Made by a program: the position numbers and the translations under genes. This document shows positions 1 to 11,035 of a DNA stretch of 64,000 nt, in pieces. The notes below the pieces were generated by a model. The model was not told where the DNA came from. It saw only the letters and a list, made by a program, of their open reading frames with translations, and searched no databases. How positions within the stretch are numbered: the stretch's first letter is position 1; each line of letters begins with the position of its first letter. Source of the stretch: Lepas anatifera (Eukaryota > Arthropoda > Thecostraca > Lepadidae); contig JAOTON010000333.1 of assembly GCA_034440635.1 (NCBI GenBank), positions 1,054,001 through 1,118,000 on the forward strand, written 5' to 3'.

Positions 1-441
1 TCCTCGCAATGTCTCTTTAATGAGTTGCTGTATTTCCCAGGCCCCTTCACTAGACGTATCAAATATTCTACAACACTCAACATTTGTTTTTAATAAATTT
101 TGTCCAAATTGTTCCCAGTCTGGTTTGTGGAGTCGCAGCCTCACTAAAGTCATCAAGGGACTTGTCACGGAGACCCCGACCCCACCACCCGAACGAGAAA
201 CTTCCACAATTAAGGGTTCATTTAGAAGCCGAAGTTTAACGTCCAGCAAAGCACAGGGACGGACGCCCCGCACAAGTCACCCTTTCACCAGTCAGTTGCC
301 AGCTGACCTACGTCGGGTAAACTATTGAGCGCCGGAGCGTCTCAGGGGAACCGATCCCAAGCCTGGACATGCACTGCTACTGCATGTTTCTGAGCAGCCG
401 GCCGGAGCCCAACGCTCTACCAACTGAGCTACCGGGGCGGC
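1..441 (-). repeat. tRNA-derived SINE, family 1
   Basis: Reading from 441 leftwards, the element opens with a tRNA-like head: box A is TAGCTCAGTTGGTAGAG and a degenerate box B follows about 60 nt later. The body matches the plus-strand copy at 30484, including the shared stretch GGACAAAATTTAT near the 3' end. The window edge may cut its 3' end. The head is RNA polymerase III promoter-like; this is a retroposed repeat rather than a tRNA gene because no cloverleaf of normal length can be drawn. Confidence 0.75.
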
Positions 442-1450
442 ATTCTGAGAAGGTAATCAGAAAGATTATAATATTTCATCCGCAGCTTACAACAAATAAA
501 CAAAGCCGATCAGAATAGCCGAGGTTGGCCGTAGCTGGAGAGGCTCTGACAATATTTCTAACAGAAAAGTGGCGTCCAGGGGTAAGAGGCTGGTTCTGGA
601 AAAGCGGACTTGGCAGTCAGGTAACAGACAGGCGGCCACGGATGATTCCAGTGGAGGTGCTTTACAATATCACCGTGCTAATGCAACAACTAGTGACCCA
701 TCACCAGTTGGTAGACACTGGCGCGGGAAGTATGCTTATGTTGAAAAATATATATTAAAGCCATAGTTCTACTCAGATTTCAAGGATACACGAATGTTTT
801 ATTTTTACTGCACGGGTGGCTCCGGAACATGGAAAATAAATCGACTATATTTTCCAAGTTTTCGCATTCTTAGTATACTCTCTTAAAGTTTGTCTAGTTT
901 GGGAGCAGGGCTTAGAGGTCCAAGCTTGCGAATAAAGCGTCTGTCGTCTAGTTCAAGTTTATGTAAAACTGAATTAAAGACCTTAGCATGGGACGTTCTA
1001 TTACCACTAACAACTTCTTCAGGCATATACATAAAATAGTAGTAATACACATTACATAGTTCAAAACACTCATCGTCTCGGTTCAAAAATTGTTAAGACC
1101 ATAGAGATGAACTATTACTACAGAGTAGTAGGTAATAGTTAATATGTATGGTTACGACTTCGTTGAATCCGTCGTCTAGGAGCGCTTATCATGATAATAT
1201 CAAAATTATCAAGTGAGGCATGATTATCGATTGACGAGAACATTTAGTAATAGCCTAACTTTGCTACCCCTGCAAAACTATCTCCCCAACACTATCACGT
1301 AACCTCGGCCCAAAGGGGGCAGTTTCGAACACGGATAGTGCTGAGACGATGTTTACCTGTCTATTGATTTTAGGAATAATGTCTTTTATATACAAGGCGC
1401 AGTCAAGATGTAAGTTCCGATGAAACATTGCTTTTAACAGACGTGGTAAG
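442..1450. other. Unclassified spacer with a protease-like scrap
   Basis: No gene is supported here. A short dispersed motif (CCATAGAGATGAACTATTAC, 1099-1121) recurs near 10137 and, inverted, near 22593. The only protein-like signal is the 525-758 frame described separately. The last 8 bases are the left target duplication of the hAT element that follows. Confidence 0.5.
525..758 (+). pseudogene. Possible retroelement aspartic-protease scrap
   Basis: A 77-codon frame ends with LVDTGAGSMLML, which resembles the D-T/S-G-A active-site loop of retropepsin-like proteases in LTR retrotransposons. Nothing recognisable surrounds it: no zinc knuckle upstream and no reverse transcriptase downstream. 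With a motif this short the match could be chance, and an overlapping frame (569-766) is also open. If real, it is a very small remnant. No function is claimed. Confidence 0.25.
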
Positions 1451-1821
1451 TAGGGCTGATAATCCCGGGACATTTTTGCAATCCGGGATCGGATTCATCG
1501 ACCCTCATCCGGGATATCCGGGATCCGGGATTGGGAAATTGTTTTCAATAAGCATGTCGAAAATTAGTGTTTGCTTTAGATAACGTATGTGGCGTATAGT
1601 TAATATACGTATACAGCATAGTTAATATTTCCCGTTAAGGATAACTCTAGCATACTATTCACACCATGCGGAATGCACATGACAATTCATATGGACACTA
1701 AACAAAATAAAATGCTCTGCTCCCAAAACAAATAAAAACATGAATGATATTGACAATATATATTTCTTGGTTATATTTCTAGTCATATTAAAATAGAGGT
1801 ATTTACCTATTGTGACCCGGC

Positions 1822-2060
1822 CTATTGTGTCCTGGTCACACAGTCACCGCCACGATAGTAGCACTTGAGGAAGCAAAGGGCATCAACGGCTTTGTCGCCG
1901 AGACTCGACCGTTCTTTAGTGACGATATTCCCGACGGTTGAAAACACACGTTCCGAGTCAACAATCGTAGGGACTATGTCATTGAGCCAGCTGTAGGACA
2001 GGCTATCATACCCGTTCTTCCAGAGGCAGGCAGGTTTTCCAACTCTTTCCTAATGACCTT
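1822..2060 (-). pseudogene. hAT transposase C-terminal dimerisation domain, remnant
   Basis: On the minus strand the frame starting near 2034 reads through SWLNDIVPTIVDSERVFSTV and then GNIVTKERSSLGDKAVDAL before a stop at 1824-1822. The SERVFS core, followed by a K/R-R-S-x-L stretch and an aliphatic helix ending in FLKCYY, is the signature of the hAT C-terminal dimerisation region. Immediately upstream the similarity shifts frame (a KELENLPA-like piece near 2045), and no longer transposase frame is visible. It is therefore a broken remnant inside the hAT element at 1451-3704 and cannot supply active transposase. Confidence 0.8.
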
Positions 2061-2660
2061 GGTCATAAGCGAAGGATTGAAGAGACTTAGGCTGGATGAC
2101 TTGAACTGTGATATGGCTCTGAAACTCTTATCTTATCTAGAGCCTGTTGAAGCATCGATTGAAGCGACTGTGCTGGCTGAGGATCATCAACGTTCATCGC
2201 TTCTGCATCTACAACTACTTCGGAAGCATGCATCGTCCCAGGTATTTTCAACATGTTAACTGGGGGCCAATTGGCCCCCTGTCGGCCGAAATTCCCCCAG
2301 TGCCGGGAAATTGCCCCCAGTAAAAAGACAAGTCATGCTTAAAACTTAATAAAAACTCCCCTAACGAAAATAAGACAATACCACCCGTTAATAATAAGTT
2401 TGTTCTATTGCTCGTCCCAAACCGACAATCCACAAAAATTGTATTCAAAAACTACCATCAGTAGCCGTCTACTCCATCGTACAAAAACGTAACAAAGCAG
2501 TAGTTCCGGGAAATCCCGGCTAAGTAGCCTCAGCATCAATTTAACTAACCACAACGCGGAAATAGCCTAAAACCAATCAAAATCGTTTTCTATCCGACCA
2601 GAAGCCACCGCCAGCCAGTACCGTGGCACGCATGATGCTCTCATTTCAGACGTGGTCGGT

Positions 2661-2714
2661 TGTATGTATGTATGTATGTATGTATGTATGTATGTATGTA
2701 TGTATGTATGTATA
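2661..2714. repeat. (TATG)n microsatellite
   Basis: About thirteen uninterrupted TATG units lie inside the hAT element. The second hAT copy has a (TTG)n-like tract at the matching place (about 56218), so the tract has changed motif or one copy is poorly sequenced. Confidence 0.9.
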
Positions 2715-3712
2715 TTTCGAACATCCTCATACGGGAGAGGCTTTTCTATTCCATCGTCAATTGGGTGCAGCAGGAGATAAAAGATAAAGAGTAAAAATCA
2801 CAAGAAAACCTAAACAGCAATAAAGAAAGGTGATTACACATAAACTCATTTAAAACAGATGCACGTTGTCGCGCTCAGAGCTCGTTCGTGGATTAGGCGG
2901 GACACAGTGTAGTCAAGCGCGTCGACTGGTTACTGGTGTGCCGGTGTGAGTGCTTCGCCCATTTATTATTATTGTGTTGGTAGCATATGTGAAATTTAGA
3001 GTGAGATCGTTGCATTACTTTTTCTGTAAAGTTGATAAGGGAGACCGGGGTCAACTGTAACGATTCTTACTTTCTGCTTCAGGAAGGGCAATGCTTTGTG
3101 CCAGAAAACTTTTCATCATATTTTCGCAGCCTTGCTTTTTGCTATCTGGCGATGTAGCACTATACCAAAATAGAAACATTGATTGGTCTTTGTGGCTAGT
3201 ACATGGCTACATAACTTGGCTATGAAATACTTCCTTCAAATGTTAAAAAACAAATAAAGAATGTCATGTCTTTGACCCCATAAGGGTCGTTGTGACACCC
3301 CAGGGATCATTGTAATCTATTAAAGCCATGCGTCTGGTTCTTTTCGATCGCAATGCATGTCTCGTTAGGGTCGTTCAAAAAACATTTTTTTACTTTTCAG
3401 ACTCGAGCTCGAACAGAGAAACTGACACGGTGTGAACTGTGAAGCGATGCCGGTATAATCTACGTATGTACATGCAGAAGGGAGAGCCGGCTTTTGCTTG
3501 TGTTTGAACATTTCGGTAGGTAAATATTAAGCATAAAACAACGTTGTAGCATGTTGTTGGATTCTATAATGATTTTATTAATATCAACGACGCTTTCCAC
3601 GCTATTTTTAGTGTTTGAAATATCGGGATCCGGGATTCAGAAATATATAATCCCGGGATTCGGGTTAACCAATCCGGGTCCGGATCCCGATCGGATTATC
3701 CCTAGTGGTAAG

Positions 3713-4290
3713 TGCATGCGGCTTTTCTTTACATTTTTTTTTGGCCTCACATTTTATCTTCCAGTAAGTGCCTTAAATGTCTTACATGTCTCCAATACAA
3801 GTTTTATTTTCACTTCCTGGTCTTTTACTTTGGCGACAATCGAGATTCTCTCTCAAGGACATTTTTAGATAATGGCCTAGAATGGCCGAGGCCATCAGGA
3901 TCGAGTCACGCTCTATCATAAGATTTTTGACGCTGCAAAGCAAATCAGCGCAGAACATTCATCTGGAGCCGGAGGTGTTTGGGAATCAAGCTTTCTCGGA
4001 TAGTGCAGTACGCGGGTGGGTGAGAGAGTTTGACATGCGCAATGATGGGGGTCTGAGCGACCTTCGCATTGAAGGGGATGGGTACCCCCTCTAAGATCTC
4101 GAAAGCCACGGTAGGTAGCGAAAACGGTAAACGACGTAGGGTAACCCGTTTAAATATCTATAGGAAATATTTAATTTTAATTTGAAGTCAAGGGAAGGGG
4201 GCACTCCACATTTTAGCACACTCGATGGTCGATTTTACAACCTCATATCTCCAATTTTCTTCAAACTTTGTCCAAGGAGTTATCGGCAAA
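3713..4290. other. Spacer with two transposon scraps
   Basis: Between the hAT element and the SLC22 unit lie a mariner-type helix-turn-helix scrap and, from about 4037 to 4150, a decayed start of a TTAA family A element (TCTGAGCGACC, GGTACCCCCTC, and the AAACGGTAAACGACG region). Nothing else was recognised. Confidence 0.5.
3882..4043 (+). pseudogene. Mariner-like N-terminal helix-turn-helix remnant
   Basis: The frame contains IRFLTLQSKSAQNIHLEPEV followed by FGNQAFSDSAVRGWVREFDM. The spacing of aromatic, aliphatic and W-V-x-x-F residues matches the first helix-turn-helix of mariner/SETMAR-type transposases, where a 'chosen serine/tyrosine then W' helix recognises the inverted repeat. The match stops where a TTAA family A fragment begins, so the rest of the transposase is missing. 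This rests on pattern recognition only. Confidence 0.5.
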
Positions 4291-4369
4291 TGGCACAATA
4301 AACGCTCGCTGTAGAGCTGCGGAAATTACTTTTTGACTACACTGGTAAACCGCTAACAGGCTTACTGAT

Positions 4370-6640
4370 ATATCTCACCTATTCTAGATTACCCTACAGC
4401 TACTGTCATTCTGACTTGGTACAGTGCTGGGAAGATATTCGTCTGTGGACCGCGCCCGTATAAACATGATCCGTTTCACCCCTCGCCCCTTGTATGGAAA
4501 CTAACTGCTACGGAGATCGAACACCGAATGATTTCCAGCATCCCAACATCTCAGCTATAGTGATGATAGCTATGCGCATTCATCTACCGTCGTTAGCACT
4601 CTGATCTCAGTAAATGTTTTTCCTTTCCAGCCAATTATTCATTCGTCTTTGCAAACTTCTCGTCTAACCTTGCCCTTTTTCGTCATACCACTCCAAATTG
4701 CATCACAGGCTCGGGCCAATATTTTCACCCGTGCATCGGCATTTGGACTCATGCTGTCCGTTAGTGCTGGGCTCGGCCTGGTGGGCCGGTCGATCCATCT
4801 CCCAGCGTCCTTCCTCCACATCTTCCACAGTCTCCAGCAGACGGCGTCCCATCGTCTCCGGCAGCGAGAGCGCCGTCAGCGCCGCCGTCACCGCGAACAC
4901 GCCAAACACACAGCTGGGGAGGCTCCAGTGGACCGTCGTCAGCAGGTCAACCATATAAGGTGCCGCTGTGGAGCCAACACGGGAGAAGGCGGCGGAGGCA
5001 CCCAACCCGGCGTTCCTCAGCTGAGTGGGGAAGTACTCGGCTGCGTAAGCGTATAGCAGGCCATAAGTGGCGCTGATAGAGAACTTGCCAAGTGTGCCAA
5101 GCAGCAGCTTGGGCCAGGCGAGATCGGCCGGCACCGCCAGGATGCAGAGGACGACCAGTCCGGTGGTGAGGTGGGTGGCGATGGTGATGACACGCCGGCC
5201 CAGCCGGTTCATGAGTATGACAGTGGTGAATACAGCAGGCATTGTCACTAGTCCCCCCCAAAAAGACGGACAGGTACGGACTGCTGCTAAGACTGGCATT
5301 ATCAATAGACACGCCGTAATAGACCATTGACACCACCAGAAAGTTGTAGAAGCTGGTCAGGCTTATGCATCGCAGCTTCGGCGTGCGGACCAGCTTGGTC
5401 AGCTCGCATACGCCGTCAGCGCAGGTGGCTAACGCTGACCGCTGCTCGGCTACTTTATGGCCCACCTCCTCCGAGCGGAACTCGGCCATCATCTTCATCA
5501 GTTGCTGGTCGGACGGCAGCTGACGGCGGTTCCGGGCGGCCGCCGACTTCAGCACGACCAGTGCCTCCTCCAGCCGCCCCTTTGTGATCAGCCAGCGAGG
5601 CGACTCAGGTAGCACCCAAAAGGAGGTCAGCATCACCACAGCGGGGACAGAGATGGCCAGGTGTAAATGCCGCCACTGCCTCAGAAAGTAGGCCGCCGTG
5701 GGTAACAACATAAACCCCACCGAGAACGGCAATTCGCACATCATCCCTGCCAGCCCCCGATATTTGGGACCAATCAGCTCCATATACAGGATGAAGGAAC
5801 AACTGCAGACACCATCAAATGAAAGTGCTGTCACAAAGCGTAGCGCCACCAGCATTCCGTAGCTGTTAGCGAAAGCAGCAGCCACCGCCGACACCAGGAA
5901 GACCACGCCGCTAACAACCACAACACGCTTCCGTCCGAACTGGTCACTGAGTACACCGGAGAAAAGAGCGCCGCAGAGGACGCCGAACATGTAGGAGGCC
6001 TGCACTGTGGACGCTAGCCAGCGGCGCGAGCAGACCAGGTCCCAGTCACTCACGATGGACGTGGCGTGTTCTTCCAGGACGTACGTGTAGCTGGAGCACT
6101 CCGAGGAGACGTTGCTACCAGGTGCAGCCAGGATCAAGCACTGGCTGAAGTTACCGGTGGAGCTGTCGATCGGTAGCCAGTCTTCAGGTCGACCTCCGTC
6201 AGGCAGGGAACAGTGGTGATCGGGAATACTGGCGGTGAAGATGCTACTGAGGTTTTGCATTGCGCACATCACCATGCCTAGTAGCGCTGACATCATCACC
6301 AGGACCTGCCACCATCCCTGCTCCCCGACCAGCCGCAGGATGTCCTCAAACTTCACCCTACCCTCTGTCATGATGTAGCCCTCCACGCAACTTCAGTACC
6401 AGATCCACACTGGCTTTGAGAGTGGTGCTGCCCAATGCAGGCAGCGGTTCAGCCGCCGCCCAAGGCTGCCGTGCAAATGCCGCCTGTGCTCTGTGCCTCG
6501 CATTTGCAGTGTTGCCGTGGTATATTTTCTGACAGTTCCACCAGGTGTAGGCCAAAAACAGTACCGCATCTACCAGGAACAATACCAAAAAGGGCCTACT
6601 GTAGCATTTTATCTCACCGGGTGTATATAATTCATAGGTG
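4370..6640 (-). repeat. SLC22 duplication unit, copy 1 (inverted)
   Basis: This whole stretch is the reverse complement of about 48185-50500. Homology covers roughly 250 bp upstream of the start codon, the coding region, and about 370 bp beyond the stop. The two units lie about 42 kb apart in opposite orientation. By eye they are about 90% identical in coding and flanks alike, so this is a DNA-level duplication that included non-coding sequence. Confidence 0.9.
4703..6371 (-). pseudogene. SLC22-family organic-ion transporter, frameshifted copy
   Basis: The ATG is at 6371-6369, reading MTEGRVKFEDILRLVGEQG. The first frame carries transmembrane helix 1, the glycosylated extracellular loop (NFSQ and NVSS), the DQFGRKR loop and the PESPRWLI motif. 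At 5252-5258 a run of seven G (minus strand) replaces GGGAGG of the intact copy, adding one base and shifting frame after YLSVFLGG. The second frame (about 5305-4703) carries the NRLGRR loop, YAAEYFPTQLRNAGLG and the C-terminus. The TGA stop of the intact copy is CGA here, extending the protein by 11 residues, and the downstream AATAAA is lost. Multiple independent lesions favour a true pseudogene, although the frameshift alone could be a homopolymer sequencing error. Confidence 0.88.
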
Positions 6641-7056
6641 AATCCAACATATCCGTCGGGAGGGGGGTCATGGCCGTGGATGGGGGGAGGGCGCCATCCG
6701 GACCAGGTGAAGCCATTTGCGGGCCTCAAATCCTATCACAGTGGTCCTGATTCTCGCATCCTGGGGATGGGCAGAGGGTTGTTAAGTGACATTTTAGGGG
6801 AGGGGGGTGCTATTTACCTTTCGGGGGACGCGTGCTCTCATTTCCCCGCCCTAACTCTTTGATCCCCGTACGGTATAGTGATATGTTTTAGCAGAGGCAC
6901 CAGCACCCCTAAAATAAAAATAAAATACCCGTAAATACTGGAAGGCACCTGTAAAGCCTTGACCTTACTCTCAATATAGACCACACGACTAAGGCACTGA
7001 GAACGCAGTTTATACTGCCTTTTGCTGCTAATTTGTGAATCCAATACTTTAAACTA
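6641..7056. other. Unclassified spacer
   Basis: Short G-rich runs occur (GGGAGGGGGG near 6660, GGGGAGGGGGG near 6800), of the type found inside the hAT MITEs elsewhere in the window, but no matching ends or coding frames were found. Confidence 0.4.
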
Positions 7057-7133
7057 ACATTTTCCAGTGGCGGCGCTGCCATAGAGGCACATTAGGCACT
7101 GCCCAGCCACTTATAAATGTCAAAGTAGGTATG

Positions 7134-7965
7134 TAGGGTAAGGGCGGGTAAGAGTACGCCGGAGATAAGAGTACGCAGCAGCTGTTTTGGTTACTTGGCA
7201 ACCACTGAGATGGTGGATGCCCTGGTATAAAAAAGCAAGGTCATTGCCTAGGCTGCACACAAAAATTCAACGTGCTCCTGTTCTTTCCGCGGGAGTACAG
7301 AGCAAAATAAGTTTCTGGGCACCCTTCATGTAATATTTCTTAACTAGGTAAACTTGTAAACCATGCTTTCATTATAAAAAATAATGTATTACGGTCTGTC
7401 ATCAATAAGAAAGCTGAGCTAGGACTGTGCTGCAGGACTGAAACTCACGCTAAAATTCCTGCCAACATGTTTATGAAGACTTTCTTCCCAAGAGAGCATG
7501 TCAGGCAAGAGTACGCAGTAGACCATTGTGCAAGAGTGCGCATGCTTAAGAGATAGAAAAATCTAATTTTCGCTCGGGACAGAGCTCTTAATTCATATTT
7601 GGAAAACCAAACCTTGCAACATAGTTCTTGTATATTCATAATTATATAAAATCATACAATCGCCTAGTTTGGCGACAAAAAACTTCGCGACCTGGCCTAT
7701 CCACCTAAAGCACAGCAGGACCTCAATGCGTACCCCAGCCCCCTCTTTTGCGTACTCTTACCAACCCACTCCGGCAAGAGTACGCACTTGACTTTTTTAT
7801 GGCCTCGTGGCCAGAACCTTCAAAGACATCGAGTTGAAACATGGACCATTCATAGACAATTCTTCAGGCTAAGCAACCATATAAAAATTTTAACTGTTAG
7901 ACATGTAGGAAAAGAGTGAAAGCCTTTAGAAAGTTAAGCGCGTACTCTTGCACGGACTTCCCCTA
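7134..7965. mobile_element. Inverted-repeat element rich in AAGAGTACGC
   Basis: The left end is TAGGGTAAGGGCGGGTAAG and the right end, read inward, is TAGGGGAAGTCCGTGCAAG; both continue into AGTACGC. The decamer AAGAGTACGC or its complement recurs at 7150, 7167, 7507, 7750 (complement), 7776 and 7940 (complement), with a one-base variant at 7532. The repeats sit mainly near the two ends, as expected for subterminal transposase-binding repeats. The superfamily is unknown, since no clear target duplication is visible. It is nested in the 7065-9985 element. Confidence 0.6.
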
Positions 7966-9536
7966 TTTGATGTGGAATGAATACAATTTGACTCGATGTC
8001 CAAGTTACAGAGAATATTTCGGATCACCGGGTCAAAGGGCCGATAATTTGCATCTCTGAGAATCCAAGTTAGTAGCTCTTACCCAGGGTACTTTAACTAC
8101 GGGTACAACCAAGTTTCCTACTAAATATAGTCCTCCCATGGTGACGTCACCGCCCTTTCCGACTAAGTTCTAGGAGATTATACTAAGTTTTTGGAAGGAT
8201 CAGCTGGAACATACCAAGTTTAGGCATACTTGGCAGCAATCTAGTATAAATCGAAATCAACTTGTGTCACCCATTTGACAGTAACCTTGACCTCAACGGC
8301 GAGCAGCGTAATTTACGTAACTCTAATGAAAAATCATACCACTTCAAAGAATTTGTTGAAAAGGCATGCATTTATTTGATCAACTCAGGCCTACTTAATA
8401 GCCGAGAGAAATAAGTTTTTTTGCTCAAGAGATCACCGGTGTTTATTGTCTTCTGCTGCAGGTACCACCAACAGCCAATCAAAGGTCAGAAATCAACAGC
8501 CAATCAAAATCGAGATTAGTCTTACTGCAAACAGCTGTTGGTGCTGAACCTGTCCTTATTTTGACACGCTCTGGAAAATTTGTAAAAATAATATTCTTCA
8601 CTGGAGTTTTTGCAAAACGTCTGAGGGTTTCACAAATAAAAATATTTTAGCTTTCTGTTCAACCATATAAGTTTTGTTGATACAGTTCTAAAATAGGTTA
8701 TTTAGAGCTTCAAAAAGTGAAATTTCTCCAATGCCCTGCATAGTAACTGTTGTGCCTCTCCAGCCATGATGACGTAATGCTGCCAAACAACTTGAACGGG
8801 GTCTGGCTCTTACCGTCAACAGATGTGATATTAGGCACTTCGCGATTCCGCTGAATCTGCCTAACACCGTGGCAAACCTAACGTGTGCTTTTTGATTGAC
8901 ATCTCTAATACCTCATTCATTCGGACGCGAGTACTGGCTCGTAAAATCAGCAACCTAGGCTTGCCTTCAATGGTAGCACGTGCGATGCCACGTCTTAGAA
9001 CCTTGATTACAGCCGATTCGTTTATTGACATTATTGTATTCATGGATGTCTGGCCTTTTCTAGTGCGGGACAGTTGTTTGGAAATTATTAGCAATATATT
9101 CAATTTGTGAAACCCTTATGAAGAACGTGAGTCATGGCACAAAATCTGGCGGATGAAATGTAAAAAATATGTTCACAAATCGACCGTACAGCGAGAAATT
9201 GGACGTCATAAACAATGAAGTGCCGAAGCTATCCTTGAAATGGGAAGCTCTCCTGAGTACCTTGTCCTTCCCGGCTTATTTACCTACCTATCCTTCTTAA
9301 ATTTTGCCTTGTACCTTCATATACTGCCACATAACCGTTTCCACAATCCACCGAAATATTTGTTTCATATTTTTTCTTCAATTCTTATTATATTTAAACA
9401 TTTACACACAGATATCATTTTTGCTCATCGACTTGAGCTTGCCCCTTCTCCAGCCGGCCTGCTGGAATCGCCCCTGTCTAATATCAGGTAAAAAGGCTGG
9501 GTGACGTCCTTACCTCTCAGCCCCGTCCTAACTGGA

Positions 9537-9559
9537 CGGTCGCCGACGGTCGGCGACCG
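9537..9559. repeat. GC-rich perfect palindrome
   Basis: Two 11-base arms, CGGTCGCCGAC and its complement, surround a single G. The motif GTCGGCGTCA recurs downstream at about 9570 and 9855. It lies inside the hAT element; its purpose is unknown. Confidence 0.8.
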
Positions 9560-9993
9560 TCGGCGTCAGTTGCAGAGTGGTAATTCTGGAATTTTGGCCG
9601 GCAGAGGAAATGTTCAGCTTTGGTAGCAATCTGGTAGCTCAAGTTGCGACGAACTGTTGTTTACCAACAGTCAAAGCCTTAGTTGGCATCAAGAACTATT
9701 AAAAGAACGATTTAGGAGAAAAAGGTAATCATGTCTTGTTTCCATAGATTTTTCTGCATGAATTCCAATTTGAATTATTATTCTAAAACATGTATTACAT
9801 TTAATGACTAAAAACAACAGCAAATAACACGGATATCGGCTTCTGACGCAGAACGTCGGCGTCAAAAGTTGGACATTGTTCAACTTTTGCTGCACGCGTT
9901 GCAAGAAGGACGCGTTGCGTCTGGGTTAGAACACGGGGTAAGCCTATCGTGCCTAGGCTGTCATAATGTTCAAGCGCCGCCACTGACATTTTC

Positions 9994-10861
9994 TTGAAAT
10001 TCTAGCAACCGCATGCTGAGACGGATTTCATAAAGAAGTTACAACTTACATTTTACAGCGAACAGTCCGCTGACGAACTTACATTTTACAGTTCAAGTCA
10101 ATTTCAGAAATGTAATTTTATAGTCTAGGCGCAAAACCATAGAGATCAACTATTACTACTAGAGAGGAACTGCCGATCAAAATCCCTATACCTGGTTGAA
10201 GAAAATTGAAGCTGAAATCTGGCTTTTATTAAGTAAAAATATCATCTTCAGGCGGTCGTGCACTTGACATACGTCATTCCCAGCGGAAAAGTTCATCAAA
10301 TTTTCGGTAGAAGGCTTGAAAATACCACACTTAATTCACAAATTATTCCGATATATTGTTTCCTTTTTACTTTTTCCTTTAAAAAATACCTATTACATTT
10401 ACGCGGCCATGATCACTATCGCACCTGCCCCGTCAGACGCATGTTAACACTTCGTCGTCCTTCATCGTCTCCATCATATTTTTGTGGGACGAATATTTCT
10501 TAGACCATTTTTGAAAATTTTGGCACGGTTGGAAAAAAACCGTTTTTTTGTAAAAAGTCCGCGGGTCTGGGTTTATTTGCGTTTTTCTGTGGGTTTTTCC
10601 GGGTTTTTCATTTCTGTTTTGTAGCATTCTCGTCACACCGTTTCTAGATTAATCCCATTGTTTGAGCACGCATTAAGACTGTGATGCTTTCAATATCATC
10701 GTTGCCTATCAGTCTTAGCCTCAGGAGGCGGAGGGGAGAAGAAGCTCCTATTCCCAAGCTGTTCTGAAGTACCCGATTGATGACAGCGTGCAGAACCCTT
10801 CATAGTTTTACGGGCATTCATGAATAAGAAAATGAACCGAATTTTGACCAGAATAACCATT
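9994..10861. other. Unclassified spacer
   Basis: It contains one copy of the dispersed CCATAGAGATCAAC motif (10137-10168, followed by TACTAGAGAGGA) and a T-rich tract at 10500-10620. No coding or transposon signature was recognised. Confidence 0.4.
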
Positions 10862-11035
10862 TTTGGGGCTTATCAACTCACCCATTGCTATGATTATACG
10901 GCGTCGTCGACTCTTGTTACTGTTTTCTCTTAGGAGCCGAATTCTCCCTACTCAAGAAATTCACCGGACGTAAACCCGGGCGACCCCGTGGAAAGCAAGT
11001 GCGACAAGCACCACACCACCGCACCCCACAGGAAT
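10862..11035 (-). repeat. SINE family 2, decayed copy
   Basis: Read on the minus strand, a tRNA-like head with a box B-like GGGTTTACGTCC leads to the characteristic 3' tail: CGACGCCGTATAATC, then ATAAGCCCCAAAAATGG. The same tail occurs at 14245 (minus) and 17841 (plus). Confidence 0.65.

Larger units (their letters stand above)
1451..3704 (-). mobile_element. hAT-type DNA transposon, 2.25 kb, decayed
   Basis: The element begins TAGGGCTGATAATCCCGGGA and ends GGATTATCCCTA, giving imperfect terminal inverted repeats. It is bracketed by an exact 8-bp direct repeat, GTGGTAAG (1443-1450 and 3705-3712), the duplication length of hAT transposons. Further CCGGGAT-rich repeats lie just inside both ends. 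The interior encodes the hAT dimerisation region on the minus strand (1822-2060) but no long intact frame. A (TATG)n tract sits at 2661-2714. A second copy in the same orientation, lacking clear ends, lies at about 55090-56960. Confidence 0.85.
7065..9985. mobile_element. hAT-type element with CAGTGGCGGCGC ends
   Basis: The left end is CAGTGGCGGCGCTGCC and the right end is GCGCCGCCACTG, a 12-13-bp inverted repeat. An exact 8-bp direct repeat, ACATTTTC, flanks it (7057-7064 and 9986-9993). The total is 2.92 kb, of which 832 bp is a smaller element inserted near the left end. No transposase domain could be recognised in either strand, so it is probably non-autonomous or too decayed to read. A fragment of its right end recurs at 50583-50606. 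The interior has two CCAAT motifs near 8473-8510 and a palindromic GGTGACGTCACC near 8141. Confidence 0.8.

Noticed and set aside
525..758. Confident retroviral-type protease gene
   Set aside because: Only a single DTGA-like motif supports it; kept as a low-confidence remnant.
4649..5056. Long open frames antisense to the SLC22 copies (also 49796-50182 and others)
   Set aside because: They are shadows of GC-rich coding DNA on the other strand and show no domain.
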